From Micromonospora phaseoli (lineage in GTDB: Bacteria; Actinomycetota; Actinomycetes; Mycobacteriales; Micromonosporaceae): a stretch of 64,000 nucleotides of DNA. The notes beneath the pieces are model-generated. The model had not been told where the DNA came from, ran no database searches, and worked only from the letters and a program-made list of their open reading frames with translations. Positions 37,366 through 46,098 of this stretch are shown here, in pieces. The DNA lies in contig NZ_FNYV01000001.1 in assembly GCF_900109115.1 (NCBI RefSeq), positions 62,001 through 126,000 of the forward strand, read 5' to 3'. The position numbers and the translations under genes are program-made. The first letter of the stretch is position 1, and every line of letters starts with the position of its first letter.

Positions 37366-38313
37366 ATGGCCCGGGCGGAACGCCCCCTGGACCCCACCGC
37401 TGATCCCCTCCAGGCGTTCGCGGCCGAGCTTCGCAGGCTGCGGGACGCGGCAGGGCGGCCCACCTACGAGGCCCTCGCCCGCAGGGCACACCGGTCGGCC
37501 AGCTCGTTGTCCGAGGCTGCTGGCGGGCGGAAGCTGCCGACGCTGGACACCACGCTGGCGTACGTCCGGGCGCTCGGCGGCGACGAGGCGGAGTGGATCG
37601 AACGCTGGCGGACGACCGCCGACGCGACGACGACCGATGGGGCGGCGGGTCGGCCGGCCGGCGATCCGCCCACCGCCGCAGGTGAGGCGCACCCGGTCGA
37701 TGGCGAGCCGCCGGAGCCGGACGAGGACGCACCGGAGCGTCGCAACCGGCGTACCACCGGCGCGCTGGCCCTGGCCGCGGTGATGGTGGCGGGGTTCGCG
37801 ACCCTGCCCTGGCTGGCCGGGGGATTCGGGGCGGGCGGGGGGCCGACCGAGACGGCACCACCGGTGTCGCCATCCGGGCCGCTGGAGCCGGCGATGGGCA
37901 CCGGGGAAGTCCGGGACGGCGCCGATCCGAAGGACACCGGCTGCGCCGTCGATCCTTCGGTCACCACGGTGGACAGCGCCACGGTGCTGCTCGACGAGCG
38001 GGTGATCGGGATGGTCGAGCTGCGCTACGCGCCGTCCTGCGGAGCGAGTTGGCCGCGATTCGTGCCGGTGCCGGCAGCGGTGGAGGTGCCTCGGCCCGCC
38101 CGGATCCAGCTCACCGTCTTCGACGGCGACGATGCCGGCCGGCAGGCCGACTTCGCGATGGACTACGCCGGCATCTCCACCTTCGGCAACCTGCTGACCA
38201 GCACACGGACCTGTGTCTGGGCACAGGTGCAGCTTTCCGGTCAGGGCTGGGCTTCGTCCCTGGCGCGGACCGGCTGCTGGCGAGGCGCCACCCAGGTGAG
38301 ACCGATCCCCTGA
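37366..38313 (+). CDS. Helix-turn-helix, transmembrane, DUF2690 protein (possible membrane-tethered regulator)
   Basis: 315 aa from the ATG at 37366 (GAGGAG at 37354-37359); the ATG at 37339 lacks such a site. Order: XRE-like helix-turn-helix (about 10-75, LRRLRDAAGRPTYEALARRA and SASSLSEAAGGRKLPTLDTT), acidic linker, one membrane helix (about 128-148), and an external DUF2690 domain (about 180-310) containing DPKDTGCAVDPS and VELRYAPSCGASWPRF. The topology suits a one-component regulator sensing an outside signal. It is divergent from a free secreted DUF2690 protein, with about 140 bp between the starts. Confidence 0.8.
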   Translation: MARAERPLDPTADPLQAFAAELRRLRDAAGRPTYEALARRAHRSASSLSEAAGGRKLPTLDTTLAYVRALGGDEAEWIERWRTTADATTTDGAAGRPAGDPPTAAGEAHPVDGEPPEPDEDAPERRNRRTTGALALAAVMVAGFATLPWLAGGFGAGGGPTETAPPVSPSGPLEPAMGTGEVRDGADPKDTGCAVDPSVTTVDSATVLLDERVIGMVELRYAPSCGASWPRFVPVPAAVEVPRPARIQLTVFDGDDAGRQADFAMDYAGISTFGNLLTSTRTCVWAQVQLSGQGWASSLARTGCWRGATQVRPIP

Positions 38314-38463
38314 ACCGCTCGCCCGGCTCACGCCCGTTCCCACCCCGGTCGCGCCGCTGAGGCCGGCGTCCACGCGGAGCGACGCGAGGAGCAGGTATGG
38401 CCCCGGCAGGAGGCACGGCGGTTCCGACCAGGGTCGCCGCACGGGCGCCCCGGGTGTACCGAG

Positions 38464-38489
38464 TTGAAGGATTTCGCAAGTGCTAAAGT
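38464..38489 (+). promoter_or_regulatory. AT-rich promoter-like segment before arsR-sulP
   Basis: TTGAAG (38464-38469) and TAAAGT (38484-38489) stand out from GC-rich DNA, about 50 bp before the ArsR start. Their 14-bp spacing is shorter than usual, so the call is tentative. The rest of 38314-38537 shows no gene. Confidence 0.3.
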
Positions 38490-38537
38490 ATTCACTGTGG
38501 TGCTGGGGATGGCGGCACCCGGAGAGAGGGGCGTGGC

Positions 38538-38876
38538 GTGTCCGTGCCGCTGTACCAGGCGAAGGCGGAGCTGTTCCGCACGCTCGGCCACCCGGTCCGG
38601 ATCCGGGTGCTGGAACTGCTCCAGGACGGCCCCAAACCGGTGCGTGACCTGCTGGCCGCCATCGACGTGGAGGCGTCGAACCTCTCCCAGCAGCTCGCCG
38701 TACTGCGCCGGGCCGGCATGGTCACCTCGTACCGCGACGGCCCCCTGGTGATGTACGCGCTGAGCACGCCCGACGTTGCCGACCTGCTGGCCGCGGGGCG
38801 GCGGATCCTCGGCGCGGTGCTCACCGACCGGGACGCCCTGCTGGACGAGCTGCGCGCTGGCGGACCGGACCGGTGA
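38538..38876 (+). CDS. ArsR-family transcriptional regulator lacking cysteines
   Basis: 112 aa from a GTG at 38538. A winged helix-turn-helix with FRTLGHPVRIRVLELLQDGP, then the recognition helix VEASNLSQQLAVLRRAGMV and the wing YRDGPLVMYAL. It has no cysteine at all, so the metal- or sulfide-thiol switches of classic ArsR proteins are impossible. Its stop overlaps the SulP transporter start by 4 bp (GTGA), so it probably controls that anion transporter in response to another cue. Confidence 0.85.
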   Translation: MSVPLYQAKAELFRTLGHPVRIRVLELLQDGPKPVRDLLAAIDVEASNLSQQLAVLRRAGMVTSYRDGPLVMYALSTPDVADLLAAGRRILGAVLTDRDALLDELRAGGPDR

Positions 38877-40672
38877 CGCCCACCGACACCAGGCCGGTCA
38901 ACCCGGCCGGACCGACCCTGTCCGCCGCCTGGCGCCGGGTTCGCGACCTGCTGCCGGGCCGCGCCGACTGGCACTCGGTACGCCTTTCGCCCCGCCGGGA
39001 CCTAGTCGCCGGGCTCACCGTTGCCATCGTCGCGCTGCCACTGGCCCTCGCCTTCGGGGTCACCTCCGGGCTCGGCGCGGAGGCCGGGCTGGTCACCGCC
39101 GTGGTCGCCGGTGCGGTGGCGGCCATCTTCGGCGGCTCGAACCTCCAGGTCTCCGGCCCGACCGGCGCGATGACCGTGGTGCTGGTGCCGGTCGTGGCGC
39201 AGTTCGGCCCGACCGGGGTGCTCATGGTCGGCGCGCTGGCTGGGCTGATCCTGATCGCCCTGGCCTTCGCCCGCCTCGGCCGGTTCGTCCGGTACCTGCC
39301 GGTGCCGGTGATTGAGGGCTTCACCGCCGGCATCGCCGTGGTCATCGCCCTGCAACAGGTACCCGCCGCGCTCGGCGTCACCGACGCGCAGGGCGATCGG
39401 GTCTGGGCAGTCGCCGCCGACGCGGTCACCCGCTTCGTCGTACACCCCCAGCCGGCCGCCATCGCGGTGGCCCTCGCTGTCGCGGCGGTGATGCTGCTCG
39501 GTGCCCGGTGGCGTCCCGGGCTGCCGTTCTCGCTGCTGGGGGTCGTGGCCGCCACGCTGCTCGCGGAGTTCGCGCCGGTCGACCTGCTTCGGATCGGCGC
39601 GCTGCCGCAGGGACTGCCCGCACCGTCGCTGGATTTCCTCGACCCCGGGGCGGTGGGCGTACTGCTGCCCGCCGCGCTCGCCGTGGCGGCGCTGGCCGCG
39701 CTGGAGAGCCTGCTCTCGGCCACCGTCGCCGACGGGATGACCGTCGGTCAGCGCCACGACCCGGACCGGGAACTGTTCGGCCAGGGCCTGGCCAACCTGG
39801 CGTCCCCGATGTTCGGCGGGATCCCGGCCACCGCGGCCATCGCGCGTACCGCCGTCAACGTGCGGGCTGGTGCGGCGTCGAAACTGGCTGCGCTGACCCA
39901 CGCGGTGGCCCTCGCCGGGATCGTGCTGGTCGCCGCGCCCCTGGTCGGCCGGATCCCGCTCGCCGCCCTGGCCGGCGTGCTGCTCGCCACCACCGTACGG
40001 ATGGTCGAGGCCGCGTCGCTCTGGGCACTGGCCCGCGCCACCCGGGGAGACGCGCTGGTCCTCGTCCTCACCTTCGCCGTCACCGTCGTCTGGGATCTGG
40101 TCACCGCCGTGGCCGTCGGCGTCGGGGTGGCCATCGTCGTGGCCCTGCGCGCCGTCGCCCGCAGCGCAAAGCTCGAACAGGTCCCGCTCGACTCCAGCGA
40201 ACACACCGCCGAGGAGCAGGCCCTGCTCGCCGAGCACATCGTGGCCTACCGGCTCGACGGGCCGCTCTTCTTCGCTGCCGCGCACAACTTCCTGCTCCGG
40301 CTCTCCGACGTCGCCGACGTCCGGGCGGTCATCCTGCGGATGTCCCGGGTCTCGGCCATCGACGCCACCGGTGCCCACGTCCTCGGCGACGCCATCCGCC
40401 GGTTGCAGGGACGCGGCATCACCGTGCTGCTCTCCGGCGTCGCGCCTGGCCACGAGCAGGTGCTCGACACGCTCGGCGTGGCCGACCAGCTTCGCCGCGA
40501 CGGCCTGGTCTTCGCCGACACCCCGTCCGCCATCGGGTACGCCCGCACCCTCGCGCTGGCCACCTCCGGCGACCGGGAAGGCCGACGCGGGCAGGCTGCA
40601 ACGCTGCGGGTCGCGGCTGCCGAAGCGGTCGGTCGAGGCGCTGCCGAGACGAGTGGGTCGGCCGAGCGCTGA
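38873..40672 (+). CDS. SulP-family inorganic anion transporter with STAS domain
   Basis: 599 aa. The SulP core (about 35-430) has RRDLVAGLTVAIVALPLALAF, the FGGSNLQVSGPTGAMTVVL signature and about 10-14 helices. A cytoplasmic STAS domain follows (about 455-565: IVAYRLDGPLFFAAAHNF, VILRMSRVSAIDATGAHVL). SulP proteins move bicarbonate, sulfate or related anions, often with Na or H. The substrate is not decided by the sequence. It is translationally coupled to the ArsR regulator. Confidence 0.9.
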   Translation: MTPTDTRPVNPAGPTLSAAWRRVRDLLPGRADWHSVRLSPRRDLVAGLTVAIVALPLALAFGVTSGLGAEAGLVTAVVAGAVAAIFGGSNLQVSGPTGAMTVVLVPVVAQFGPTGVLMVGALAGLILIALAFARLGRFVRYLPVPVIEGFTAGIAVVIALQQVPAALGVTDAQGDRVWAVAADAVTRFVVHPQPAAIAVALAVAAVMLLGARWRPGLPFSLLGVVAATLLAEFAPVDLLRIGALPQGLPAPSLDFLDPGAVGVLLPAALAVAALAALESLLSATVADGMTVGQRHDPDRELFGQGLANLASPMFGGIPATAAIARTAVNVRAGAASKLAALTHAVALAGIVLVAAPLVGRIPLAALAGVLLATTVRMVEAASLWALARATRGDALVLVLTFAVTVVWDLVTAVAVGVGVAIVVALRAVARSAKLEQVPLDSSEHTAEEQALLAEHIVAYRLDGPLFFAAAHNFLLRLSDVADVRAVILRMSRVSAIDATGAHVLGDAIRRLQGRGITVLLSGVAPGHEQVLDTLGVADQLRRDGLVFADTPSAIGYARTLALATSGDREGRRGQAATLRVAAAEAVGRGAAETSGSAER

Positions 40673-40867
40673 GGCTGACGGAGTCGGATTCCGGACCCTC
40701 CGGAGGCTTTCGAGGCCCGGGGCCCTGGCAGTCGGGCGCTGGGAGCAACGCTGTGACCTGGTGGCAGCGGCCTGGCTGGTGAAACTCAGGAGGGATTTCC
40801 TCCGGGACCTCCTTGCGCTGGCAGGAAAGGATCGGAACGCATCGACCACTATCACAGGAGGTACGAC

Positions 40868-41491
40868 ATGGGCATTGCTCGGCGAATACTGCTCGCGATG
40901 GCGCTCGTCGTCAGCGCGACGCTGCTGGTGCCGGCCGCCCCGGCCAGCGCCGGCGGCCGGCCGGTTACGGTCTGCTTCAAGGTGGGCGAGTTCGGCGGCC
41001 GACCGATCTTCGACTGCCACACCATCCTGCTGCCGGAATTCAAGCCGGTGCCGATCGGGCCGATCGAGTGCCTGACCTGTCCGCCGGTCTTCGACCTGTG
41101 GGACCGGATCGATCCGGAGTGGCGATTCGAGTATCTGGACCGGCTGGGCCGAGGGCTGTCGTTCCTGGGAGAGGCGGCCCAGGCGGTGGACCCGGTCAAG
41201 GCGAAGCAGCTGCGTGAACTGGCGACGGAGAACTTCTGGTCGGCGGCGAAGCTGCTGAACGGCTCGGAGGTGAAGCTCGGCCAGGTCGGTTGGGCGGATC
41301 TGAAGAACGAGAAGTTCCACGGCGACCCGGATCCGCAGCCGTCGCTGGTGGCGAGCGGGGAGAACCTGGTCGTCGGGCTCGCGCTGATGCAGAAGGCGCT
41401 CGGCGACCCGCACCCGGAGCCCAACATCGAGGCGGCGATGGCCCGCTTCGACCAGGCGTACAAGGATCTTGGAGTGCTGTTCGCCGGGTGA
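40868..41491 (+). CDS. Secreted protein of unknown function
   Basis: 207 aa with GGAGG ahead of the ATG. A clear signal peptide (about 1-28, ending ASA) precedes a mature domain with three cysteines near the N-terminus (VCFKVG, DCHTIL, ECLTCPP), followed by an alpha-helical second half (YLDRLGRGLSFLGEAAQAVD; ATENFWSAAKLL; MARFDQAYKDLGVLF). No family is recognised. It stands alone between sulP and the SMP-30 gene. Confidence 0.7.
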   Translation: MGIARRILLAMALVVSATLLVPAAPASAGGRPVTVCFKVGEFGGRPIFDCHTILLPEFKPVPIGPIECLTCPPVFDLWDRIDPEWRFEYLDRLGRGLSFLGEAAQAVDPVKAKQLRELATENFWSAAKLLNGSEVKLGQVGWADLKNEKFHGDPDPQPSLVASGENLVVGLALMQKALGDPHPEPNIEAAMARFDQAYKDLGVLFAG

Positions 41492-41614
41492 CCTCGGCTG
41501 CGACGGGTGTGGCGGTTCCGGCCAGGGGCCGCCGCACCCAACACGCCGCCGTCGTTCGTTCACGACCGGAGGACCGGAGTTACGGTGACCGTCAGCCGAG
41601 CCAGGGGGCACCCG

Positions 41615-42451
41615 ATGAGCGAACCTGAGGTCCTGATGGAAGGCGTCGTGTTCGGCGAGTCGCCGCGCTGGCACGACGGCCGAGTCTGGTTCTCCGACTG
41701 GGGCGCGAACACAGTGATCGCTCTCGACGCCGATGGCAGCCACGAGGTGGTGGCAACCGTCGCGTCGTTCCCGATGTGCATCGACTTCCTGCCCGACGGG
41801 CGGCTGCTCGTCGTGGATTCGGCGCAGCGCCGGTTGCTGCGCCGGGAGCCGGACGGCTCGCTGGTCCAGCATGCCGACCTCGCCCCGGTCTCGGAGAAGC
41901 CGTGGAACGACATCGTGGTCGACGATCATGGCAATGCCTACGTCAACAGCATAAATTTCGACTTCCCCGGTGGGGAGTTCGCACCCGGGCTGGTCGTACT
42001 GGTGACGCCGGAGGGCGACGTCGAGCAGGTGGCCGAGGACCTCGCCTTCCCCAACGGCATGGCGATCAGCCCGGACGGTGCCACCCTGATCGTCGCCGAG
42101 TCGTACGCGAACCGGCTCACCGCCTACGACATCCGCAGCGACGGCGGCCTGCACGGCCGGCGAGTGTGGGCGGAAACGCCCGACGATCACCCCGACGGCA
42201 TCTGCGTGGATGCCGAGGGTGCCGTCTGGTATGCCGACGTCGGTAACCAACGCTGTGTCCGGGTACGGGAGGGTGGTGAGGTGCTGGCCACCGTGAAACT
42301 AGACCGTGGCGCCTTCGGCTGCGCGCTCAGCCGCGAGCAGCACCCGCGCCTCTTCGTCGTCGGCCAGAATTGGGGTGGACCAGAGCCGGCGGCACCCAGC
42401 GGGCGGGTGGTCGCATTCCCGGCACCCGCTGCAGGAGCCGGTAGACCCTGA
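41615..42451 (+). CDS. SMP-30/gluconolactonase family protein
   Basis: 278 aa from the ATG at 41615 with AGGGGG at 41603-41608; a GTG at 41585 is an alternative. Six-bladed propeller features are clear: metal-site Glu in VFGESPRWHDGRVWFSDWG, WNDIVVDDHGNAYVNSI, FPNGMAISPDGATLIVAESYANRL and HPDGICVDAEGAVWYADVG. Members hydrolyse sugar lactones or organophosphates with a bound divalent metal. The natural substrate here is unknown. Confidence 0.87.
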   Translation: MSEPEVLMEGVVFGESPRWHDGRVWFSDWGANTVIALDADGSHEVVATVASFPMCIDFLPDGRLLVVDSAQRRLLRREPDGSLVQHADLAPVSEKPWNDIVVDDHGNAYVNSINFDFPGGEFAPGLVVLVTPEGDVEQVAEDLAFPNGMAISPDGATLIVAESYANRLTAYDIRSDGGLHGRRVWAETPDDHPDGICVDAEGAVWYADVGNQRCVRVREGGEVLATVKLDRGAFGCALSREQHPRLFVVGQNWGGPEPAAPSGRVVAFPAPAAGAGRP

Positions 42452-42465
42452 CATCGCCGATCCGG

Positions 42466-42673
42466 AGGAGGCCACGCGACAGGGCAGGCGTGCCCGATTC
42501 ATGATCGTCGAGCCGGACCGGGGCGGTCTCACCTCCCTCACCGGTCTGGTCGGCACCGGGCAACTCCGCGTCGAGGTGGACACGGTGCTGCCCCTCGAAC
42601 AGGTCGCCAGGGCCCACGAGATCGGCCAAGCCGGCCGAACCCACCCAAGGAAAAATCACTCTGACGCTTTGAC
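42466..42673 (+). pseudogene. Decayed C-terminal fragment of an MDR (zinc-type/quinone) oxidoreductase
   Basis: The frame reading ARFMIVEPDRGGLTSLTGL, GQLRVEVDTVLPLEQVARAH and EIGQAGRT matches the C-terminal end of NADPH:quinone reductase-like dehydrogenases. The usual ending GKITLTL-stop is present (stop 42671-42673), but in another frame, because of about 4 extra bases (CACC) after GRT. The N-terminal two thirds of the gene are missing. It begins directly after the SMP-30 stop. Confidence 0.7.
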
Positions 42674-42674
42674 G

Positions 42675-43790
42675 TCACGGCCTCCGGACTGTCGGTGGTG
42701 CGGTGGGCAGCCGCACCGTGACGCGGAGCCCGCCAGCGGGGCGGGGGATGAGGGTGAGGGTGCCGTCGTGCGCGTCAGTGATGCTCTTGACGATTGCCAG
42801 ACCGAGGCCGACGCCTGCGTGGTTGGTGCGTACGCGTTCGGTGCCGCGCTGGAACGGCTCGGCAAGTGTGGAAACCAGGTGTGGGGTGAGCTTCTCGCCG
42901 GTGTTCTCGACGGCGAGCACCACAGCCCCGGGGTGGACGCTGGTCGTGACCCACACTGTGCCCTGCCCAGGTCGGTTGTGGATGATCGCGTTGTGCACGA
43001 GGTTCGTGGTCATCTGCAGCAGGAGCGTGTGCGAGCCGACGGTGGGGGTGACGTCGCCGGAAGTCTCGATGGTTAGGCCACGTTTCTCCGCGAGGGGGAG
43101 GAGTGTTTCGGTGGCTTCCTCCGCGATGAGGGACAGGTCGAGGTGTTCGCGGGTGAAGGACCTCTGGCCTGCGCGGCTGAGCAGGAGCAGCGCTTCGGTG
43201 AGGTTGATCGCTCGGGCGTTGACGGTGCGGAGACGGTCCACGAGTTCGTCGGTGTCGAGATTGCGATCGTTGCGGGCCACGTCGAGAAGTGCCTGCGTGG
43301 TCGCCAGTGGGGTGCGCAGTTCGTGGGAGGCGTTGGCTGCGAATCTCTGGTGTTCGGCGACGTGTGCTTCGAGCCGTTCGAGCATGGCGTCGAAGGCGTC
43401 AGCGAGTTCGCGGAACTCGTCCTGGCGGCCGGGTAGCCGGATCCGGTGGGAGAGCGAGCCGTCCGCGGCCAGGCGCGTGGCTTCGGTGATGCGAGTCAGG
43501 GGAGCCAGCATCCGGCCGGCCAGAATCCACCCTCCCAGCAGACCGAAGACCAGCAGGAAGGCCCACACCGCAGCCGCCCTCGGAGCGAAAGCGCGGAGCA
43601 GGTCGGATTGGTTGGGAATGAAAAGACGGGGGGAAGGTCCGGGCTCCGGCGAGGTGAGCACACCATCGGGCACATAACGGAGAAGGAACACCCACACGAC
43701 CGCGAGCAGCAAGGCCGCGGCGAGCATGAGGAACCCCGCATAGCTGAGGGTGAGTTTGAGGCGTACGCTCACACCAGGCCGCCTATCCAC
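42675..43790 (-). CDS. Sensor histidine kinase
   Basis: 371 aa from a GTG at 43790 that overlaps the response regulator stop; a GTG at 43805 is possible. Two helices (about 13-37 and 70-93) flank a short ~32-residue external loop, then HAMP (RMLAPLTRITEATRLAADGS). The phosphoacceptor is His156 in ANASHELRTPLATT. The ATPase part has the N box TTNLVHNAIIHN and the G box NHAGVGLGLAIVKS. The small external loop suggests sensing of membrane or envelope state. It is the partner of the regulator upstream and sits opposite a serine-hydrolase-like gene. Confidence 0.9.
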   Translation of the reverse strand: MDRRPGVSVRLKLTLSYAGFLMLAAALLLAVVWVFLLRYVPDGVLTSPEPGPSPRLFIPNQSDLLRAFAPRAAAVWAFLLVFGLLGGWILAGRMLAPLTRITEATRLAADGSLSHRIRLPGRQDEFRELADAFDAMLERLEAHVAEHQRFAANASHELRTPLATTQALLDVARNDRNLDTDELVDRLRTVNARAINLTEALLLLSRAGQRSFTREHLDLSLIAEEATETLLPLAEKRGLTIETSGDVTPTVGSHTLLLQMTTNLVHNAIIHNRPGQGTVWVTTSVHPGAVVLAVENTGEKLTPHLVSTLAEPFQRGTERVRTNHAGVGLGLAIVKSITDAHDGTLTLIPRPAGGLRVTVRLPTAPPTVRRP

Positions 43791-44478
43791 GGTCCTCTCC
43801 CTCACCTCCGGTCCCGGGTGCGGTGTCGATGCGGTAGCCGACGCCGACCACGGTGGAGATGATCCAGGGTTCGCCGAGCCTTTTGCGTAACGCCGAGACC
43901 GTGATCCGTACGGCATTGGTGAACGGGTCCGCGTTTTTGTCCCACGCCCGTTCCAGCAGTTCTTCTGCGCTGACCACACCGCCTTCGGCAGCGACGAGAA
44001 CCTCCAGCACGGCGAACTGTTTGCGGGTCAGCGCGACGTATCGACCGTCGCGGTAGACCTCGCGGCGGAAGGGATCCAGCCGCAGGCCGGCGATCTCTCG
44101 CACGGGTGGTCTGCGGTGAGCGCGCCTCCGGTCGAGTGCTCTGAGCCTGAGCGCGAGTTCTCGGAGTTCGAACGGCTTGGTGAGGTAGTCGTCGGCGCCG
44201 AGGCCGAACCCGGAGGCCTTGTCGTCGAGCCGGCTGGCGGCGGTGAGCATGAGAATTGGCATGCCACTGCCGGACGCGACAATACTTTCGGCGATCTCGT
44301 CGCCGGAAGGGCCGGGGATGTCGCGGTCGAGGACGGCGATGTCGTAGGCGTTGATGCTCAGTAGTTCCAGAGCGGTGTCGCCGTCACCGGCGATGTCGGC
44401 GGCGATCGCCTCCAGGCGTAGACCGTCGCGGATCGCGTCTGCCAGGAACGGTTCGTCCTCGACGATCAACACCCGCAC
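43783..44478 (-). CDS. OmpR/PhoB-family response regulator
   Basis: 231 aa from a GTG at 44478 giving VRVLIVEDEPF. The receiver has acidic residues in VEDEP, the phosphorylation site Asp51 in AVLDRDIPG, Thr in MLTAASR and Lys in DDYLTKPFELREL. The DNA-binding winged helix shows YVALTRKQFAVLEVLV and AVRITVSALRKRLGEPWIISTVVGVGYRI. It overlaps the kinase gene by a few bases. The divergent neighbour begins 167 bp away and is a candidate target (inference). Confidence 0.92.
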   Translation of the reverse strand: MRVLIVEDEPFLADAIRDGLRLEAIAADIAGDGDTALELLSINAYDIAVLDRDIPGPSGDEIAESIVASGSGMPILMLTAASRLDDKASGFGLGADDYLTKPFELRELALRLRALDRRRAHRRPPVREIAGLRLDPFRREVYRDGRYVALTRKQFAVLEVLVAAEGGVVSAEELLERAWDKNADPFTNAVRITVSALRKRLGEPWIISTVVGVGYRIDTAPGTGGEGEDRG

Positions 44479-44644
44479 GCCCTCGATGCTACGAGTTGGC
44501 TCATATCGTCGGCGTATCGAAAAACGCGTACGTCGCTGCAACACTCTTCCGCCTTGAGTGGAGGTACGGACCACACAAGTGGGTGTTTCGGTCGCCCGTA
44601 CACCCGGCGGCGGTCGATTTGTCGATCAGGAAAGGACCGTGATC

Positions 44645-45928
44645 ATGGGCTCGGACTCCGTACATGGTGTCGACCGGCGGCGGCTGCTCGGCTGGGGCGG
44701 CTTGGCGGCCGCCGGCTTTGCGGCCGGCGCGCCGCTGGTGGGGGCCGAACTCGCCCACGCCACCCCGGCCTCAACCGGCCCCGACGCACTCGCCACGTCC
44801 GGGCCGTCCGGGCACGGCCGGATCCCGCCGGACACCCGGCCCGGAGGGGCCTACGACCGGTTCGTGGCGAAGCTGGCCGCACAGGACAAGTTCTCTGGGG
44901 TGGTGCTGCTGTCCTACCGAGGCCGCACGGTGTTGTCGCGCAGCTACGGCATGGCCGACAAGGAGAAGGGCATCCGCAACCACGAGGGCGTCGCGTTCAA
45001 CCTCTCCTCGGCGAGCCTGCCGTTCCTGTCCGTGGCGATCTTGCAGTTGGTGCAGCAAGGCAAGGTGTCGCTGTCGGATACGGTCGGCACCCACCTGGAG
45101 GGCTTGGCCACGGACATCGCCGAGCAAGTCACCATCCACCACCTGCTCACCGGCACCTCCGGAATGGACGCCCCGATGCCGGACTGGCAACGCGTCTACC
45201 ACAGCCGGGAAGAGGTGCACGAGTCCGGCGAACAGTGGGCCCGGCGAGCGACGCTGGTGGGGGTCCCCGGCTCGGGATCCAATGGTCACCTTCCCGGCGG
45301 CGGCGTGGGCCTGGCCATGGCCGCGCAGATCGTGGAGGCCGTGTCCGGCATGACATTCTGGGACTACGTGCACGAGCATGTCTTCGGACGCGCCGGCATG
45401 ACCGGCTCGGCGTTCTACACCAGGGAGCAGTGGCTCACCGACGAGCACATCGCGCACCCGTACATGCGTCAGGCCGACGACAGCCGGGTGGACGCCGTCC
45501 GCAACCTGGACAGGGGCAGCGTGAGCCCGCCCATCCGAGGCAGGAACCCGGCCCGCAGCTTCATCGGTTACGCCTCGGCCGACGGCTTCGCCACCGCGCC
45601 GGACCTGGTCCGGTTCGCGCACGCGCTGCGCGACGGCACGCTGCTCGACCGGCCCTACGCCGACCTGTTCGCCGGGGCCAAGCTCCCCGGCCCCGGACCC
45701 ACCTCGTTCGAGGCGTACACCATGCCGATCTCGATCATCGGCGGCCAGTGGGTCATCGGGCGCGGCGGCGGGACCGGCGGCGGCGGCGCGAATTGGACCA
45801 TCTACCCGGACACCGGTTGGGTCGGTGTCGTCCTCAGCAACTACGACGACATGCCGCTACTGGAAATCTGCCTGCAGGAGGTCGAGGCCGTCACCGGCCA
45901 GCGACTCGACCCGCCGGGCGGCGGCTGA
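44645..45928 (+). CDS. Tat-exported serine beta-lactamase-like (S12/class C fold) protein lacking catalytic residues
   Basis: 427 aa from the ATG at 44645. The N-terminus VDRRRLLGWGG followed by a hydrophobic stretch is a Tat signal. The beta-lactamase fold is clear (FNLSSASLPFLSVAILQL, QQGKVSLSDTVGTHL, VTIHHLLTGTSGMDAP, AVSGMTFWDYVHEHVFGRAGM). The catalytic motifs are altered: SxxK reads SASL (Ser122, Leu125 for Lys), YxN reads GSN (Gly211 for Tyr) and the KTG/HxG motif reads GRGGG (Arg373). Spacing between motifs is normal. It is probably a non-hydrolytic binding protein. It is divergent from a two-component system, as with cell-wall stress systems. Confidence 0.8.
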   Translation: MGSDSVHGVDRRRLLGWGGLAAAGFAAGAPLVGAELAHATPASTGPDALATSGPSGHGRIPPDTRPGGAYDRFVAKLAAQDKFSGVVLLSYRGRTVLSRSYGMADKEKGIRNHEGVAFNLSSASLPFLSVAILQLVQQGKVSLSDTVGTHLEGLATDIAEQVTIHHLLTGTSGMDAPMPDWQRVYHSREEVHESGEQWARRATLVGVPGSGSNGHLPGGGVGLAMAAQIVEAVSGMTFWDYVHEHVFGRAGMTGSAFYTREQWLTDEHIAHPYMRQADDSRVDAVRNLDRGSVSPPIRGRNPARSFIGYASADGFATAPDLVRFAHALRDGTLLDRPYADLFAGAKLPGPGPTSFEAYTMPISIIGGQWVIGRGGGTGGGGANWTIYPDTGWVGVVLSNYDDMPLLEICLQEVEAVTGQRLDPPGGG

Positions 45929-46011
45929 CGCGCGGCCACCGCCGGCCGACACGCAGCACGCGGGCGTGGATCTGCGCGGCGGCGGCTAGAGGCCTTGCCG
46001 GGTTTTGTGGG

Positions 46012-46083
46012 TCAGTTGGTGGTGCAGGTGGTGATGAGGAAGGCGGTCCAGGCGGTGGGGGTGAAGGTTAGTGCCGGGCCGCA
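46012..46083 (-). pseudogene. DUF397 C-terminal remnant A
   Basis: Reading the minus strand gives GPALTFTPTAWTAFLITTCTTN then a stop, the end of DUF397 proteins (typically GPxLxFTPxxWxAF). No N-terminal part or start is present. DUF397 proteins usually accompany XRE regulators in actinomycetes; none is adjacent. Confidence 0.6.
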
Positions 46084-46098
46084 CGCTGGCAAGCTTGG

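Noticed and set aside
39002..42250. A 1082-codon open frame on the minus strand opposite sulP and the SMP-30 gene
   Set aside because: It is a high-GC antisense shadow: the plus strand has clear transporter, STAS and propeller motifs, and the antisense protein is low-complexity Arg/Gly/His-rich.
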